Below are positions 56,345 through 64,000 of a stretch of 64,000 nucleotides of DNA, one piece after another (position 1 is the first letter of the stretch; the number at the start of each line of letters is the position of its first letter). The DNA is taken from the NCBI RefSeq assembly GCF_029395495.1, contig NZ_CP113918.1, positions 372,001 through 436,000 on the forward strand, written 5' to 3'. The position numbers were made by a program, and so were the translations under genes. The DNA comes from Bifidobacterium sp. ESL0769 (GTDB lineage Bacteria > Actinomycetota > Actinomycetes > Actinomycetales > Bifidobacteriaceae). The notes beneath the pieces are model-generated. The model ran no database searches, was not told the origin of the DNA, and worked only from the letters and a program-made list of their open reading frames with translations.

Positions 56345-57748
56345 ATGGGTCAGGCGAGAGTTGTGGGTGCAAGTGGTTCGGTGCAGCGGCAAGCAGAAGA
56401 CGACGGTAGTGAAGTCGAGGCCGGCGTTGTGCGCAAAGGCATTCACAACAGCGCGACTCCGATTCGCGTGGGCCTGCTGGGTGTCGGCACCGTCGGTTCT
56501 GAAGTCGCCAGAATCTTGACCGAGCAGAAAGAGGAACTCCAGCAGCGTATCGGTCAGCCGCTTGAGATTTCCGGTATCGCCTGCCGTGACCCCGAAAAGG
56601 TCACGTTCCCTTGGATTGACAAGTCCCTGCTCACCACCGATACCAAATACGTCGCCACGCACAGCGATATTCTGGTCGAATTGATGGGTGGCCTTGAGCC
56701 CGCGCGAAGCCTCGTTTTGAAGGCGCTCGACAGCGGCGCTTCCGTGGTCACCGCCAACAAGGCGTTGCTGGCGAAATATGGTCCGGAAATCTATCGCGCG
56801 GCTGAGGAAGACGGCGTCGATATCTACTTCGAAGCGGCCGTGGGTGGTGCGATTCCGCTGATTCGCCCGTTGCGTGAGTCGTTGGTCGGCGACAAAGTCA
56901 CCAGCGTTATCGGCATCCTCAATGGCACCACCAATTATATTCTTGACGAAATGACCACCAAGGGCCTCGATTTTGACGTCGCTTTGAAGGACGCGCAGTC
57001 CAAAGGTTATGCCGAAGCCGATCCGACCGGTGACGTCGAAGGCGAGGACGCTGCGAACAAGGCCGCCATCGTTGCCTCGCTTGCGTTCCACACCCCGGTA
57101 AGTATCGACGATATCACTATGGAAGGTATTGCAAGTATTACTGCTGACGACATTGCGCTGGCGCAGGCCGAGCACAAGGTGATCAAGCTGCTTGCCGTCG
57201 TGGTCAATGGAGAGGACGGTGTTTCCGCGCGCGTCTACCCGGCGCTGATTCCCGATGATCATCCGCTTGCCAGCGTCCATAGCAGCTACAATGCGGCTTT
57301 CGTACACGCCCAAGCTGCTGGCGACCTGATGTTCTATGGCCGTGGCGCAGGTGGTGCTCCCACCGCTTCGGCCGTGATGGGCGACGTCGTAACCGTCGCT
57401 CGCCATATCGTGCAAGGCGGCACCGGCCCGCAGATCTCGATGTATCAGAAGCTGCCCAAGGCCCCGCTGAGTGTGTCTCGCGCCGCGTTTGCCGTGCGTT
57501 TCCGCGTCTGCGATCGCCCCGGCATCCTCGCCGCGATTTCCAAGACTTTTGCCGACCACAACGTCTCCATCAACGGCATCAACCAGGATTTGAAGCCCAC
57601 TCCGCACGACCCCGGCTATTCCGGTGAGCTGCAGACCTTGCGCGTGGTGACCCACCTGTGCAACGAAAACACATTGCGTGAGACGGTCGATGATGTCTGC
57701 AAATTCGATTTCGTCATCGGAGAGCCTTCGATTTTGCGTGAGATGTAA
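56345..57748 (+). CDS. hom: Homoserine dehydrogenase
   Basis: Reduces aspartate-semialdehyde to homoserine. NAD(P) fold G-L-L-G-V-G-T-V-G at about residue 45, the active region G-T-T-N-Y-I-L and A-D-P-T-x-D-V-E-G-x-D-A, and a C-terminal ACT domain for threonine feedback (R-P-G-I-L-A-A-I-S-K). The ATG at 56345 follows GGGAGAG. A hydrophilic N-terminal extension of about 40 residues precedes the fold. Together with thrB and metA it feeds threonine and methionine. Confidence 0.96.
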   Translation: MGQARVVGASGSVQRQAEDDGSEVEAGVVRKGIHNSATPIRVGLLGVGTVGSEVARILTEQKEELQQRIGQPLEISGIACRDPEKVTFPWIDKSLLTTDTKYVATHSDILVELMGGLEPARSLVLKALDSGASVVTANKALLAKYGPEIYRAAEEDGVDIYFEAAVGGAIPLIRPLRESLVGDKVTSVIGILNGTTNYILDEMTTKGLDFDVALKDAQSKGYAEADPTGDVEGEDAANKAAIVASLAFHTPVSIDDITMEGIASITADDIALAQAEHKVIKLLAVVVNGEDGVSARVYPALIPDDHPLASVHSSYNAAFVHAQAAGDLMFYGRGAGGAPTASAVMGDVVTVARHIVQGGTGPQISMYQKLPKAPLSVSRAAFAVRFRVCDRPGILAAISKTFADHNVSINGINQDLKPTPHDPGYSGELQTLRVVTHLCNENTLRETVDDVCKFDFVIGEPSILREM

Positions 57749-57827
57749 GGTTCGGTTGCGTAAAGTCTGCGTTATTCTGTTGCTATCGTTTGGCAATAAC
57801 AGGTAGGCGCGAGGCGAGGAGACGGTT

Positions 57828-59030
57828 ATGGCAGAGATGACACCGAAAGTTCGGCAGGTCAAGGTGCGCGTGCCCGCCACGAGTGCGAATCTCGGTTCCG
57901 GTTTCGACACCGTCGGTCTGGCGCTGGATTATCACGACGAGCTTAAATTTACCCTCAATGAAAATGAGCTGGTTGATTATCAAAATAACCAGAGTAATCG
58001 GGGTGACCAGGACGACCAGGGTAACCAGAGCAATCACGGTAGTCGCGGCAACCAAAGTAATCCAAGCAGACAGGATAGCCGCCGCAACGCCGGCATTTTT
58101 TCAGACACCACCGCCAAAGTGATTATTCACGGCGAGGGCGAGGACACCTTGCCCCGCGACGAAACGCACCTTGTGGTTTCGGCATTCCGCCGCGCGTGCG
58201 AGGCGTTCGGTCTACGTCGTTTCGGCTTCACTCTGGAGGCTCAAAACAATATTCCGCAAGCTCGCGGCATGGGTTCGTCGGCCGAGGCCATCGTCGCCGG
58301 TATCGCCGCTGCAGCCGCTTTCGCCCAAGGCGACGCCGATTTTAACCGCGAGACGATTTTCCAAATGGCTGCCTCGATGGAAGGCCATCCCGACAATGTT
58401 GCCCCCGCGGTTTACGGCGGCCTTACGGTTTCGTGGAATTTCGAGACCGCGGAAGGCGTCGGTTCCGTAGGGATTCCCGGCGGCGAGCCATTACGTGCCG
58501 GTTTTCATACCGTCAACTATCCGGTTTCCCGCGCCATGACAGCTGCGGTCTTTGTTCCCGATTTCGAACTTTCCACGCAAAAGGCGCGTGAGGCCCTGCC
58601 CCAGAAGCTGCCATATAAGGATGCGGTATTCAACATCTCGCGCGTCGCGCTGCTCCCCGCCGCGATGAATCCGGCAAGTGTCGGTGAAACTCAATCCGAA
58701 AAAGCTGAGCCTGCGGAAGCCGCCAACCAAAATAATCCTGCATCAAGAGCGAACGCCCTGCTTTTCGCCGCCACGCAAGACAGACTTCACCAGCCTTATC
58801 GAAAAGGACTGATGCAACCTTCTTGGAAATTGATCGAAACGTTGCGTGCCAAGGGTTTCGCGGCTGCAGTCTCGGGAGCCGGCCCGTGCGTTTTGGTCCT
58901 TCACTACGGCGATGCCTCCGCGCAAATTGACGAAGTCGCCGCCGCCCAGCTCAACAGCGGTCACTGGCGCGTCCTCCATCTCCCCGTCAGTGCGCAAGGT
59001 GTTCAGGTTGAGCTCGAGTCTGAGGGATAA
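57828..59030 (+). CDS. thrB: Homoserine kinase with Asn/Gln-rich insert
   Basis: GHMP-family kinase making O-phosphohomoserine for threonine. Substrate motif S-A-N-L-G-S-G-F-D near residue 19, ATP motif R-G-M-G-S-S-A-E-A near 147. It is 400 residues against a usual 300 or so. An Asn/Gln/Gly/Asp/Ser-rich tract (about residues 51-88, bases 57978-58091) is built from repeating N-Q-S-N and related steps and interrupts the first sub-domain. A second hydrophilic insert lies at about 285-305. Both sit between conserved blocks, so the enzyme should still fold. It is 79 bases after hom. Confidence 0.95.
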   Translation: MAEMTPKVRQVKVRVPATSANLGSGFDTVGLALDYHDELKFTLNENELVDYQNNQSNRGDQDDQGNQSNHGSRGNQSNPSRQDSRRNAGIFSDTTAKVIIHGEGEDTLPRDETHLVVSAFRRACEAFGLRRFGFTLEAQNNIPQARGMGSSAEAIVAGIAAAAAFAQGDADFNRETIFQMAASMEGHPDNVAPAVYGGLTVSWNFETAEGVGSVGIPGGEPLRAGFHTVNYPVSRAMTAAVFVPDFELSTQKAREALPQKLPYKDAVFNISRVALLPAAMNPASVGETQSEKAEPAEAANQNNPASRANALLFAATQDRLHQPYRKGLMQPSWKLIETLRAKGFAAAVSGAGPCVLVLHYGDASAQIDEVAAAQLNSGHWRVLHLPVSAQGVQVELESEG

Positions 59031-59103
59031 AAGCTCAGAGATTGAAAAATTCCATTAGGAAATCAACGTTTTGATTTTTAAGAGCCAAAGTGACTCATAT
59101 ATG

Positions 59104-59123
59104 ACTATAATTAGGTCTATAGT
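59104..59123. promoter_or_regulatory. Inverted repeat over the promoter of the toxin-antitoxin genes
   Basis: ACTATA (59104-59109) and TATAGT (59118-59123) frame an 8-base centre and overlap a TATAAT-like -10 (59106-59111), 29 bases before the antitoxin ATG. This suits autoregulation by the antitoxin or complex (inference). Confidence 0.45.
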
Positions 59124-59151
59124 TTATATAAATTTGTTATAAGGAGTCAAA

Positions 59152-59430
59152 ATGGCACAAGCTGCACAGGATATCTCTCGCATTCAGATCAGGACAAGGA
59201 AAAGCCTTAAGGATCAGGCCACTGAGTTGTTTGACAAGCTTGGGCTCGACATGGGAACGGCAATCAACATGTTTCTGGCGCAATCTGTGCGCGACGGTGG
59301 CCTTCCCTTCCGCGCAAGTCTGACGCCGTTGGAACGGGATATCGCCGAAGCCGAACCTTTTGTTTCCGAGTCCGAGGCCACGGATTTCGCCTCTCGTATG
59401 GCGGGAAGGATGATGGATGAAACGCGGTGA
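59152..59430 (+). CDS. RelB/DinJ-family antitoxin
   Basis: 92 residues with an N-terminal ribbon-helix-helix-like DNA-binding segment (I-Q-I-R-T-R-K-S-L-K) and the DinJ/RelB pattern G-L-D-M-G-T-A-I-N-M-F-L. The C-terminus would bind the toxin. The ATAAGGAG site is strong. It overlaps the toxin gene by 14 bases, as expected for a coupled pair. Confidence 0.9.
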   Translation: MAQAAQDISRIQIRTRKSLKDQATELFDKLGLDMGTAINMFLAQSVRDGGLPFRASLTPLERDIAEAEPFVSESEATDFASRMAGRMMDETR

Positions 59431-59746
59431 AATCTGGACGGTGAGGGCCGACGGATGTGCCAGTAAACCTCGGCCGGTAGTGATTGTGCAAAGTGACAAG
59501 GAAACTGGTTTTCAGTCGGTTGTGACATGTCTGCTGACATCGTACGATTCTGACGAAATGCCGACTCGAGTGCGTATTGATCCGTCATCTCGCACTGGTC
59601 TCAACAAGGTGAGCTATGCCATGACCGATAAAATCGTCATGGTCAATCGCGAATTGCTGGGTAAAAAGATAGGTGTCGTCGGCAGCCAGGACATGAAAGA
59701 TATAGATATTGCTTTGGCTAAGGTTTTGGGCTTGGCTTTGCGTTAA
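59417..59746 (+). CDS. MazF/PemK-family mRNA interferase toxin
   Basis: 109-residue ribonuclease toxin of the MazF/PemK fold: opening M-K-R-G-E-I-W-T-V, the K-P-R-P-V-V-I-V-Q block, and a late Y-A-M-T-D-K-I segment. It lies directly after, and overlaps, the RelB/DinJ-type antitoxin, a hybrid pairing because MazF usually travels with MazE. The cleavage site cannot be predicted. Confidence 0.9.
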   Translation: MKRGEIWTVRADGCASKPRPVVIVQSDKETGFQSVVTCLLTSYDSDEMPTRVRIDPSSRTGLNKVSYAMTDKIVMVNRELLGKKIGVVGSQDMKDIDIALAKVLGLALR

Positions 59747-59912
59747 ATATAGTGACATGATTCGTTGGGCTTTTGCCAAGCTCATCTGTGCTCATTCATT
59801 ATTTTAATTTCTTGTTTTATATGATTGGCCCTGACATCCGGCGCAAAATTTGGGTAGGGTAGCAGTAGTTACGTTCTATGCCGGTTACTGCCGGCGAAAT
59901 GTTTGGAGTGTT

Positions 59913-61535
59913 ATGTCGATTCCGCTGATTCTCGCTTCGCAGTCGCCTTCGCGTCGCAACGTGCTCAATGCCGCCGGCATCAGCCCGACCATCCACGTCT
60001 CGCACGTCGATGAGCCGGCCGCTGTTGCCGCCGAGGCTAAGTCGCGTGGGGTTGTGGTTGAAGATTTGAGCTGCGAGCAGCGCGTGATGATTCTTGCGCA
60101 GGCCAAGGCGCAGAGTGTCTATCAGGCATATCGACACGTTGCGCAAGCCGCTCGCGACGCCAGCGGTGAGCAGGTGACCGCCTATCCGCTTGAGGCCGAG
60201 GATCAGAACGATGGAGCCAAGGTCAAGCCGAATACAGCAAAACCCGCAAACGGCGACATGACGACACTGACTCGTGATTTTTCCGGCGTCTCCGTGCCGG
60301 TCGAAGCCGAGCCGATGAATGAGGCTTTGGCCGAGCACCCGGGATTTGCCGATACCAAAGTCGGCCCGCTGATCATCGGCTGCGATTCCATGTTCCTTTT
60401 CGACGGTGTCGCGCTGGGCAAGCCGCATACTCCGGAAGTCGCTCGTGAGCGTCTGAGCGCGATGCGTGGCAAGTCGGGGGAGCTGTGGACCGGCCATTGC
60501 CTGATTGATTTCGCAACAGGTCGGCAAGAACTTGCTTCGAGCCATGCCGCGGTGCGTTTCGGTGATTATTCCGATCGTGACATCGAGGCCTATATCGCAT
60601 CCGGTGAGCCGCTGGAAGTGGCCGGTTGCTTCACGTTGGAAGGTCTCGGTGGAGCCTTCATCGACGGCGTCGACGGCGACCCTAGCGGTGTACTCGGCTT
60701 GAGTTTGCCGCTGTTGCGCCGCATGGTCGAAAAGATGGGCGTTGCGTGGACGGATTTGTGGAACGCCGGTCTGGGCAAAGTTGCCGCAGCAAAACTACAA
60801 ATGCAGGCCGAGTCGCGAACTGCGAACAACGCTGAAACGAATGATAGTTTCGATTCGGTATCGGTCAATGCTGGAAATATTGGAGTTCATGAAAAAGCAT
60901 TGTCGGATATGGGCGTATCTCAAGTAGATACTGTCAAAAGCAAGTCCAGTATGAAGGCGAAAGCCGTCGTTGCTGCCGCCAAAGCAGCTGAGGCTAGGGC
61001 ACAAGCCGTGTCAATCGTCCCGCCGAAAGACAACGTCCACCAACCCGGTGATGGTTGGGTGCAGTGTGCCTGTGGCCGTCGCCATTGGGGATTGAACGGT
61101 GCCGCCGGTGTCCTGCTCGCCCGTCGCAGCAAGGAAACCGGTGAAGTGACCGATGTCGTCATGCAGCATCGCGCGATGTGGAGTGCGGAAGGTGGCACTT
61201 GGGGCATTCCCGGCGGTGCGCTGGCAGACGGTGAGAGCCCGATCGAGGGCGCGTTGCGCGAAAGCTATGAGGAAGCCAATATCACCCCGGAGGATATCGA
61301 GGTTGTCGGTACCCATCGCGAGGAGCACGGACCTTGGGCCTATACCACGGTTTTCGCCTTCGAGAAGCCGGGCCATGAGGTCAATCCGCATCCCAACGAC
61401 GACGAAAGTATGGAAATCGCTTGGATTCCGATCAGCGAGGTCCCCAAGCGCAAGCTCCTGACCGCGATGAACGCCGACTGGCCGCATTTCGTCGAACGCC
61501 TCAACATTCTGGCCGACGATTATCGCAATCGGTAA
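59913..61535 (+). CDS. Maf nucleotide pyrophosphatase fused to a NUDIX hydrolase
   Basis: 540-residue two-domain house-cleaning protein. The N-terminal Maf/Ham1-like domain (about 1-285) shows L-A-S-Q-S-P-S-R-R, G-C-D-S-M and G-K-P-H-T-P, and hydrolyses non-canonical or modified nucleoside triphosphates. The NUDIX domain (about 375-535) has the full box G-x5-E-x7-R-E-S-Y-E-E at about 437-455. An insert of about 65 hydrophilic residues breaks the Maf domain (about 75-140), and an Ala/Ser/Lys linker (about 295-370) joins the halves. The start is fixed by the TTTGGAG site before 59913. Confidence 0.93.
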   Translation: MSIPLILASQSPSRRNVLNAAGISPTIHVSHVDEPAAVAAEAKSRGVVVEDLSCEQRVMILAQAKAQSVYQAYRHVAQAARDASGEQVTAYPLEAEDQNDGAKVKPNTAKPANGDMTTLTRDFSGVSVPVEAEPMNEALAEHPGFADTKVGPLIIGCDSMFLFDGVALGKPHTPEVARERLSAMRGKSGELWTGHCLIDFATGRQELASSHAAVRFGDYSDRDIEAYIASGEPLEVAGCFTLEGLGGAFIDGVDGDPSGVLGLSLPLLRRMVEKMGVAWTDLWNAGLGKVAAAKLQMQAESRTANNAETNDSFDSVSVNAGNIGVHEKALSDMGVSQVDTVKSKSSMKAKAVVAAAKAAEARAQAVSIVPPKDNVHQPGDGWVQCACGRRHWGLNGAAGVLLARRSKETGEVTDVVMQHRAMWSAEGGTWGIPGGALADGESPIEGALRESYEEANITPEDIEVVGTHREEHGPWAYTTVFAFEKPGHEVNPHPNDDESMEIAWIPISEVPKRKLLTAMNADWPHFVERLNILADDYRNR

Positions 61536-61555
61536 TAGTTCGTTTCCTAACGGTT

Positions 61556-62497
61556 TCAGCTCAACAGCGCCGCGATAATGGCAATCACAATCGGGCTGGA
61601 AACCGTGGAAATCAGCACGCCGTCGCGGGCGAAGGTCATGCCGACGTTGTAGCGGGCCGCGTAATTGTAGACATTCTGGCCGGCGGGCAACGCCGCGAGC
61701 ACGACACAGGCGTAGAGTACCTTTCCGCGGAAGCCCATGATGAAGAAAGCGATCAAAAAGGCGATGAACGGCATGACGATGTTCTTCAGAATCGTCACCC
61801 CGATGACAGCGGAACGCGAGCTCTTGTTCTGCATCGGCCGCGTGCCGTGCAGTGACATGCCAAACGCCATCAGAATCATCGGCACCGCCGCCTGCCCGAT
61901 CATATTGACCGGGTCATAAATGAACTTCGGAATCGGATAGAAACCAATCCAGGCGGTTATGGCTGATACGAGAATCCCGCCAAGCGAGCCAATGAGAAGC
62001 GGCTGGTGCAACGGTTGCATCAACGCTTTTTTCAGTGACATCTTACCGGTGGTCGTATAGTCAAGAACCGTCAGCGCGATAGGCGTGAAAATTGCTTGCT
62101 GCATCACCAGAATCGGCGCAACCAGCGCAGGATTTCCGAGAATATAGGTGGCGATAGGCAGGCCGATATTGTTGGAATTCAGATACAGCGAATTAAGCGC
62201 TCCCACCGTCGCATCCGCGGGCCCCATATGGTAGAAGAACTTATTGAGAATCAGGAAAAGCACGCCAACGGCCAGCGCGGAGAAGAACGCGACAATGATC
62301 GAAGGGTGAAAAATCTCCAGGATTGGCTCTTTGGAGAGGATGGCAAACATCAAAAACGGGTTGGTGACGAAGAACGCGTATCGGTTCAGGACCATCTGAG
62401 CGGTCGGCCCGCCGATGTTGAAACGTGCTGCCACGTAGCCGGTGCCGATGATGATGGCGATGACCACAAATCCTTGCATCGCGCTCAGCAAACCCAT
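61556..62497 (-). CDS. AEC-family (auxin efflux carrier-like) transporter
   Basis: 313 residues, about ten membrane helices, secondary carrier for organic anions or similar. The pattern N-S-N-N-I-G-L-P-I (near residue 110) is the most conserved AEC feature. A GGGAGAG site precedes the start. It converges with maf-NUDIX and diverges from dapE. The substrate is unknown (malonate and malate carriers are known in the family). Confidence 0.9.
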   Translation of the reverse strand: MGLLSAMQGFVVIAIIIGTGYVAARFNIGGPTAQMVLNRYAFFVTNPFLMFAILSKEPILEIFHPSIIVAFFSALAVGVLFLILNKFFYHMGPADATVGALNSLYLNSNNIGLPIATYILGNPALVAPILVMQQAIFTPIALTVLDYTTTGKMSLKKALMQPLHQPLLIGSLGGILVSAITAWIGFYPIPKFIYDPVNMIGQAAVPMILMAFGMSLHGTRPMQNKSSRSAVIGVTILKNIVMPFIAFLIAFFIMGFRGKVLYACVVLAALPAGQNVYNYAARYNVGMTFARDGVLISTVSSPIVIAIIAALLS

Positions 62498-62617
62498 AAA
62501 TCTCTCCCTTGGCCGCGGCCAATATAAAAACCACGCTTACCTTAATATAGTGCCTCATTATCCATGATTTGTGAAGACTTATCTCACAACGTGTATCGCC
62601 CACGCTACGATGAAACC

Positions 62618-63808
62618 ATGAGTTTGACGATACAGCAGGGAACCACGCGCAAGGCCGCGCTTGACGCACTATTTGAAACATTGATGAAGTCGTATTCCGT
62701 TTCCGACGACGAGACGATGCTCACCGACGATGTGGAGGCGTTTTTGCGAGAACAGCCGCATCTGACGGTGCATCGCATGGGCGACACGGTAGTCGCCTCG
62801 ACTTCGCTCGGGCGTGAGCAGCGGGTTGTGCTTGCCGGCCATCTTGACACGGTTCCGGTCATCGACAATTTCCCACCAGTCTGGCTCGAGCCCGGAGACG
62901 AGCGTATCCGAAATGATGTGGCGGCGAAGGCGGATCCCAACGAACGCGTGATGTTCGGTCGCGGTGCCACTGATATGAAGGCCAGCGATGCCGTGATGCT
63001 CTATCTTGCGGCGACGCTGACGGAACCGAAATACGACCTTACGTATGTTTTTTACGATCATGAGGAAGTCGTGGCGGAAAAGAACGGTCTCGGCAAAGTG
63101 GCAAAGGCGCATCCCGATTGGATACAGGGCGATTTCGCCATCATCGGCGAGCCGACCGATTGCGGCATTGAAGGCGGCTGCAACGGCACCATGCGTTTCG
63201 ACGTGGTCACCCATGGCGTCGCCGCCCATTCCGCCCGGGCATGGATGGGCGAAAACGCCATTCACAAGGCGTCCGAAGTCCTCGACCGGCTTGCTGCCTA
63301 CGTTCCACAAGATATTGAGGTGGACGGTCTGACTTATCGCGAAGGCGTCAACGCCACCCTGATTTCCGGGGGCAAGGGCACCAACGTCATCCCTGATGAA
63401 TGCCGCATCCACGTCAACTATCGTTTTGCTCCGGATAAGGATCTGACCGCCGCCAAAGCGTTGATGATGGGGGCCGACGCCGGTGCTGAAATGGGCAACG
63501 GTGAGCACAAGGCCACCGGCGGTATGTTCGAGGGTTTCGATATCGAGATGAAGGACGAATCGCCTTCAGCTCGCCCTGGCATGGATGCTCCTCTTGCGCG
63601 TTCTTTGGCGAAGTTGGTCGAGGACAAAACCGGGTTGAAACCCCAGGCCAAGCTCGGCTGGACCGACGTCGCCCGCTTCTCGTCCATTGGAGTCCCTGCG
63701 GTCAATCTTGGCGCGGGTTCCCCGCTGTTGGCGCATAAGGCTGACGAACAGATACCGGAAAGCCAGCTCACACTGCTCGCCGATATCCTTGAGGAATGGT
63801 TGCGTTAG
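62618..63808 (+). CDS. dapE: Succinyl-diaminopimelate desuccinylase
   Basis: M20 zinc peptidase-family enzyme of the lysine/peptidoglycan pathway. Metal ligands: H in L-A-G-H-L-D-T-V-P, D in F-G-R-G-A-T-D-M-K, E-E in D-H-E-E-V, E in I-G-E-P-T-D, and a late His in L-L-A-H-K. G-C-N-G-T-M-R-F introduces the lid domain. The ATG at 62618 gives 396 residues, normal for actinobacteria; the open frame from 62564 is not supported. It fits with lysA in the same region. Confidence 0.94.
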   Translation: MSLTIQQGTTRKAALDALFETLMKSYSVSDDETMLTDDVEAFLREQPHLTVHRMGDTVVASTSLGREQRVVLAGHLDTVPVIDNFPPVWLEPGDERIRNDVAAKADPNERVMFGRGATDMKASDAVMLYLAATLTEPKYDLTYVFYDHEEVVAEKNGLGKVAKAHPDWIQGDFAIIGEPTDCGIEGGCNGTMRFDVVTHGVAAHSARAWMGENAIHKASEVLDRLAAYVPQDIEVDGLTYREGVNATLISGGKGTNVIPDECRIHVNYRFAPDKDLTAAKALMMGADAGAEMGNGEHKATGGMFEGFDIEMKDESPSARPGMDAPLARSLAKLVEDKTGLKPQAKLGWTDVARFSSIGVPAVNLGAGSPLLAHKADEQIPESQLTLLADILEEWLR

Positions 63809-63875
63809 CGAGTCAATCGATTATTAACGTGGAGGATTGGCGGTTAATTTACGGAGTTGGCTCCTTATTGACTCG
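63809..63875 (+). other. Nested inverted repeats after dapE (possible structured RNA)
   Basis: Outer stem CGAGTCAAT (63809-63817) with ATTGACTCG (63867-63875). Inside are ATTAAC (63823-63828) with GTTAAT (63843-63848), and GGAG (63853-63856) with CTCC (63861-63864). These would fold as a three-way junction starting right after the dapE stop codon. There is no T-run. A TATAAT at 63885 follows. The remaining bases to 64000 hold no complete gene. Confidence 0.45.
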
Positions 63876-64000
63876 TGATAGACGTATAATAAAATTTGGT
63901 GATTCTGCAAGTTGCCGAATTCCGATGGCGTTGATCCCCTCGCGTGCTTATCCGCGGGTGCCGGTGTCCGCCGTGACGAACGTATGACTTTTAGATTGCC

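Noticed and set aside
56264..57910. 548-codon minus-strand open frame opposite hom
   Set aside because: Antisense shadow of hom; the hom frame carries all family motifs.
63985..64000. ATG near the window end as the start of the next gene
   Set aside because: Only five codons are visible and no ribosome site precedes it.

Overview
The window is typical actinobacterial chromosome and most likely comes from a Bifidobacterium or close relative (Bifidobacteriaceae). The case rests on several things: a Rho factor with a long Arg/Asp/Asn-rich insert, an orphan GlnR-type regulator, the mismatch-specific nuclease NucS, pyruvate phosphate dikinase, the maltosyltransferase GlgE, a Maf-NUDIX fusion, and metA directly upstream of an atpBEFHAGDC operon. 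No phage, insertion sequence or CRISPR array was seen.

Layout. 1-5 kb: the 3' end of an FAD-dependent oxidoreductase, then rho, chorismate mutase and an acidic hypothetical protein. 5-19.4 kb, mainly minus strand: ppdK, valS, a family-5 solute-binding protein, endonuclease III, glnR, mntP, inorganic pyrophosphatase and glgE, with one plus-strand membrane gene (14673-15731). 19.7-32 kb: an accessory cell-envelope region with a membrane-anchored coiled-coil protein, an 1838-residue secreted adhesin-like protein, a Ser/Gly-rich membrane protein, a GT2 glycosyltransferase, a GT39-type membrane glycosyltransferase with Gly-rich loops, and a small membrane protein. An 880-base stretch with almost no coding content ends at tRNA-fMet. 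33-43.7 kb: metA, the complete F1Fo ATP synthase operon, nucS and an FKBP-type lipoprotein. 44-52 kb: a membrane protein/lipoprotein pair, a thioredoxin-fold/TPR protein, a CYTH protein, tRNA-Arg(CCG) and a large hypothetical membrane protein. 52-64 kb: argS, a GNAT acetyltransferase, the aspartate-family genes lysA, hom and thrB, a RelB-like/MazF-like toxin-antitoxin pair, maf-NUDIX, an AEC transporter and dapE.

Functions link up. metA, lysA, hom, thrB and dapE all belong to the aspartate-derived pathways (methionine, threonine, lysine/diaminopimelate). The atp operon, ppa and ppdK handle energy and pyrophosphate. The 19.7-32 kb region looks devoted to the cell surface and may include its own glycosylation step (inference).

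The least expected signals are non-coding. One intergenic array (48262-48574) has seven 34-nt imperfect palindromes with a mostly 51-nt period. A second, unrelated array (51739-51888) has four palindromes at an exact 40-nt period. A third, weaker tandem repeat lies at 8109-8240. A nested set of inverted repeats that could fold as a three-way junction follows dapE. A second recurring theme is low-complexity, hydrophilic in-frame insertions in core enzymes (Rho, AtpG, LysA, ThrB, Maf) that are normally compact.
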